Source: Nitrososphaerota archaeon
GTDB lineage: Archaea; Thermoproteota; Nitrososphaeria; Nitrososphaerales; Nitrosopumilaceae
DNA: 6,436 bases
NCBI GenBank assembly: GCA_028867235.1
Contig: JAGWGS010000080.1
Location: 1 to 6,436 of the forward strand
Direction of reading: 5' to 3'
The notes below the pieces were generated by a model. That model had not been told where the DNA came from. It did no database searches and worked only from the letters and a program-made list of their open reading frames with translations. Positions 4,313 through 6,436 of this stretch are shown one piece after another. Each line of letters opens with the position of its first letter. Position 1 is the first letter of the stretch. Both the position numbers and the translations under genes were made by a program.

Positions 4313-5482
4313 ATGAGCTCACCCCAAGTAATATATCAACATCTCAAAGATGTAAGAGAATTAAAAGTAGCAAAAATAATGAAAAAGCCAACAATCCTGG
4401 ATTCGTCTTTTGTAGCATCAAAGACAATCGGAGTGCTGGTAAATTCTGATTCTTATGATGCATTTTGCATGGAAGGAAAGGATGTTTTGACAATTAGTGC
4501 ACGAGAACTGTTAGGAGTCAAAGATATTGAAGGTACAAAGATAAGATCATTGTTACGAAAGATTCAGCCTCTTTCTAGAAATGATACGATAGAAAAAGCA
4601 GCTGCAATCTTGTCTCATTATAGAATGCGCTCTGTTCCAGTAGTTGAAAGAAATGAAATTGCCGGCATTGTAAATGGAAAAGACATTGTAGAACTATTAC
4701 ACAAGCAGGATTTGAAATGGATATCTGCAAATACCATACTTACTGCAGACCCAATCACCGCAAACAGCACTGATTCTATTGCAACTGCACGAAAGATAAT
4801 GACCACAAAAAGAATTGATCATTTACCAATAGTAAAAAACGGCAAAGTTACCCAGGTCTTGACATCAATGCACCTGTTGCAAGTGATAAAGCCTGGTGAA
4901 AGACTCGGTTCAGGACTGCGAGGTTTGAATCTGAAAAAGAAATACCAAACACAGATTGGAAATATAGGTAGCACGCGAATTCCAAATTTGAATACAAATG
5001 CTCCACTTAGCTCAGTAATAGAATCAATGCTCAAAAACGACACATCATGTTGTTTGTTGTCATTGTGGGGAAACATACATGGCATAATAACATACAAGGA
5101 CATCATCAACATATTAGAGTCCAAGATACCAAGTGAAGTTCCACTATACATAGTAGGACTACCAGAAGATTATGACAGTTCTGAGATTGTCAAAACAAAG
5201 TTTGACAAGATAATTCGAAATCTCACAAAGGTATACCCAGAAGTAGAGCAAGCAAAAGCATCAATCAAGACAATTCATAATCCTTCAACCAATAGACCAC
5301 ACTATCAAGTAGCAGTTAGAATATCAAGCCCATACCAGACCTACAACTATACGGAAAATGGATGGGATCTCTCAAAGATCTTCGACGCAATAGGTAGCAA
5401 AGTGGTGAGAAACTTGTCACAGCGAAGCAAGAAACGTTGGAAGACCACTATAAGAAAAGTAGACAAGAAAGATATCTTCTAG
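4313..5482 (+). CDS. Four-CBS-domain protein with C-terminal HPF/RaiA-like domain
   Basis: A 389-residue soluble protein. Four CBS motifs, i.e. two Bateman modules, span about 15-70 (degenerate), 79-131, 139-193 and 213-270; examples are RSVPVVE...IAGIVNGKDI and IDHLPIVKNGKV. CBS pairs usually sense AMP, ADP, ATP or related ligands. Residues 275-382 read as strand (VPLYIVGLP), helix (EIVKTKFDKIIRNLTKVYP), strand (KASIKTIHN), strand (HYQVAVRIS), strand (QTYNYTENG), helix (WDLSKIFDAIGSKVVRNLSQ), the beta-alpha-beta-beta-beta-alpha order of the ribosome hibernation factor HPF/RaiA. The last helix keeps the family pattern D-L-x3-x-D-A-I...R-x-L, followed by a basic tail (RSKKRWK). I therefore infer a nucleotide-regulated ribosome-binding protein, perhaps shutting down translation at low energy. 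The HPF link rests on pattern matching by eye. Start: ATG 4313, about 40 bases after the TATA-like box. Confidence 0.85.
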   Translation: MSSPQVIYQHLKDVRELKVAKIMKKPTILDSSFVASKTIGVLVNSDSYDAFCMEGKDVLTISARELLGVKDIEGTKIRSLLRKIQPLSRNDTIEKAAAILSHYRMRSVPVVERNEIAGIVNGKDIVELLHKQDLKWISANTILTADPITANSTDSIATARKIMTTKRIDHLPIVKNGKVTQVLTSMHLLQVIKPGERLGSGLRGLNLKKKYQTQIGNIGSTRIPNLNTNAPLSSVIESMLKNDTSCCLLSLWGNIHGIITYKDIINILESKIPSEVPLYIVGLPEDYDSSEIVKTKFDKIIRNLTKVYPEVEQAKASIKTIHNPSTNRPHYQVAVRISSPYQTYNYTENGWDLSKIFDAIGSKVVRNLSQRSKKRWKTTIRKVDKKDIF

Positions 5483-5518
5483 GCCGCATATCTTTTGATT
5501 TTGAAAAAATTGTATCAT

Positions 5519-5536
5519 AAGATCTAGTTGGATCTT
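5519..5536. promoter_or_regulatory. Inverted repeat AAGATC-6-GATCTT between the CBS gene and htpX
   Basis: Six perfectly inverted bases on each side of TAGTTG. It lies 36 bases after the CBS-gene stop and ends seven bases before the TATA-like box of htpX. It could be a weak hairpin at the end of the upstream mRNA or an operator for htpX. No T-run follows immediately, which argues mildly against a terminator. Confidence 0.35.
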
Positions 5537-5542
5537 CTCAAG

Positions 5543-5553
5543 TTTTAAATTAA
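5543..5553 (+). promoter_or_regulatory. TATA box for the htpX-like gene
   Basis: TTTTAAATTAA, centred near 5548, predicts transcription start at about 5572-5575. This leaves the ATG at 5577 as first usable start and excludes the in-frame ATG at 5562, which would lie upstream of the transcript. Confidence 0.5.
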
Positions 5554-5576
5554 GAATCAACATGCAATATCAAATA

Positions 5577-6436
5577 ATGCAACGCGACTTTCAATTGACT
5601 TTGAGAATGGCAATTAGCTTTTTTGCGTTAACTATCATCTATTTGGCATTTTTGAGTTTTATTTCGATGTATTTTGGGTTAGGCATCGTTCCGATTTCAA
5701 TAATTGCAGGATTGATGATTGGCGCACAATGGTTCTTCTCTGACAGACTGGTATTGTGGAGTACTGGAACCAAGATTGTGTCAAAAGAAGAGTATCCGGT
5801 ATTACATGAAATAATTGAAGAGTTAGCCCAAAAGGCAAAGATTCCAAAACCAAGAGTAGGCGTTATGACAAGTGACGTGCCAAATGCATTTGCAACCGGC
5901 AAGGGTCCAAAAAGTTCTGTAGTGGTTGCAAGTACTGGAATAATGAGGATATTGACAAGAGATGAACTAGAAGGAGTGTTATCACATGAGTTGACTCACA
6001 TTAGAAACCGAGATGTTACAATCATAACTTTGGCCAGTCTGTTTTCAACAATAGCATGGTATCTCATGCAATCTTCCATGTTTAGCTCCATGTGGGGAGG
6101 ATATGGATATGGTGGAAGACAGCAGCAAAATGGAAGTATGTTTATCGTACTAATTGTAGCAGGAATAGTCTGGTTCCTGAGTTTTCTTATCATACGAGCA
6201 ATCTCGCGATACAGAGAATTTGCAGCAGACCGTGGAGGAGCATACTTGACAGGAAAGCCAATGAATCTATCTCGTGCATTGATGAAGATAAGTGGAGAAG
6301 TAAAGACTGCTCCAGTACAGCAACTTCAAAAAATGGAGGGAATGAATGCGTTTTTCATCATACCTGCAATATCAGGTCAAAGTATTGCACAACTTTTCTC
6401 TACACATCCACCAGTTACAGAACGTGTAAAGCGTTT
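5577..6436 (+). CDS. htpX: HtpX-like membrane zinc metalloprotease, 5' part (cut by window edge)
   Basis: M48-family protease of the cytoplasmic membrane that degrades misfolded membrane proteins. My translation gives 286 residues before the edge. Two N-terminal helices (about 12-32 and 36-55) are followed by a cytoplasmic segment with the catalytic HELTH (137-141; His137 and His141 bind zinc, Glu138 is the base). Two further helices lie near 147-166 and 187-208, and the third zinc ligand Glu214 is in REFAAD. STHPPVTERVKR (275-286) is the usual C-terminal HtpX signature, so only a few to about twenty residues are missing. A Gly/Gln-rich loop (GGYGYGGRQQQNG, 174-186) joins helices 3 and 4. An in-frame ATG exists at 5562, but the TATA box at 5543 favours 5577. 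It is a single gene, likely leaderless, with no partner gene in view. Confidence 0.93.
   Translation, partial: MQRDFQLTLRMAISFFALTIIYLAFLSFISMYFGLGIVPISIIAGLMIGAQWFFSDRLVLWSTGTKIVSKEEYPVLHEIIEELAQKAKIPKPRVGVMTSDVPNAFATGKGPKSSVVVASTGIMRILTRDELEGVLSHELTHIRNRDVTIITLASLFSTIAWYLMQSSMFSSMWGGYGYGGRQQQNGSMFIVLIVAGIVWFLSFLIIRAISRYREFAADRGGAYLTGKPMNLSRALMKISGEVKTAPVQQLQKMEGMNAFFIIPAISGQSIAQLFSTHPPVTERVKR

Noticed and set aside
4819..5151. Minus-strand frame of 110 codons inside the CBS-domain gene
   Set aside because: It is antisense to strong CBS motifs, and its composition is that of a reversed coding strand.
5562..5576. Five-residue longer HtpX start at ATG 5562
   Set aside because: The best TATA-like box predicts transcription starting after 5562, so this codon would not be in the mRNA.

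Overview
The window looks like a stretch of chromosome from an ammonia-oxidising archaeon (Nitrososphaerota/Thaumarchaeota, probably Nitrosopumilales-like). The evidence is AT-rich DNA, archaeal TATA-type promoters 20-30 bases ahead of start codons with few Shine-Dalgarno sites, a secreted protein ending in the PEFG-CTERM sorting signal typical of this phylum, and lineage-typical multi-CBS and universal stress proteins. No ribosomal RNA, tRNA, CRISPR array or mobile element is visible. The assignment is inference from gene style, not a database match.

Layout, left to right: (1) the 5' part of a phosphoribosyltransferase gene on the minus strand, cut by the left edge; (2) a divergent universal stress protein gene; (3) a convergent 10-helix EamA/DMT transporter gene that starts with TTG; (4) a divergent short-chain dehydrogenase/reductase gene; (5) a convergent gene for an unrecognised soluble protein of about 125 residues; (6) a gene-poor stretch of about 440 bases that holds a candidate structured small RNA with its own promoter; (7) a secreted, membrane-anchored PEFG-CTERM protein gene with an almost identical promoter; (8) a gene for a four-CBS-domain protein whose C-terminus has the strand/helix order and conserved last helix of ribosome hibernation factors (HPF/RaiA); (9) the 5' part of an HtpX-like membrane zinc protease gene, cut by the right edge.

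Most genes are single transcription units with their own TATA-like box; there is no clear operon. Several products fit maintenance and stress tolerance (stress protein, candidate ribosome-hibernation protein sensing adenine nucleotides, membrane quality-control protease), but a shared pathway is not shown by the sequence. The two items most worth follow-up are the three-way-junction RNA at about 3538-3617, whose predicted transcription start falls on the first base pair of its closing stem, and the CBS plus HPF-like fusion at 4313-5482.
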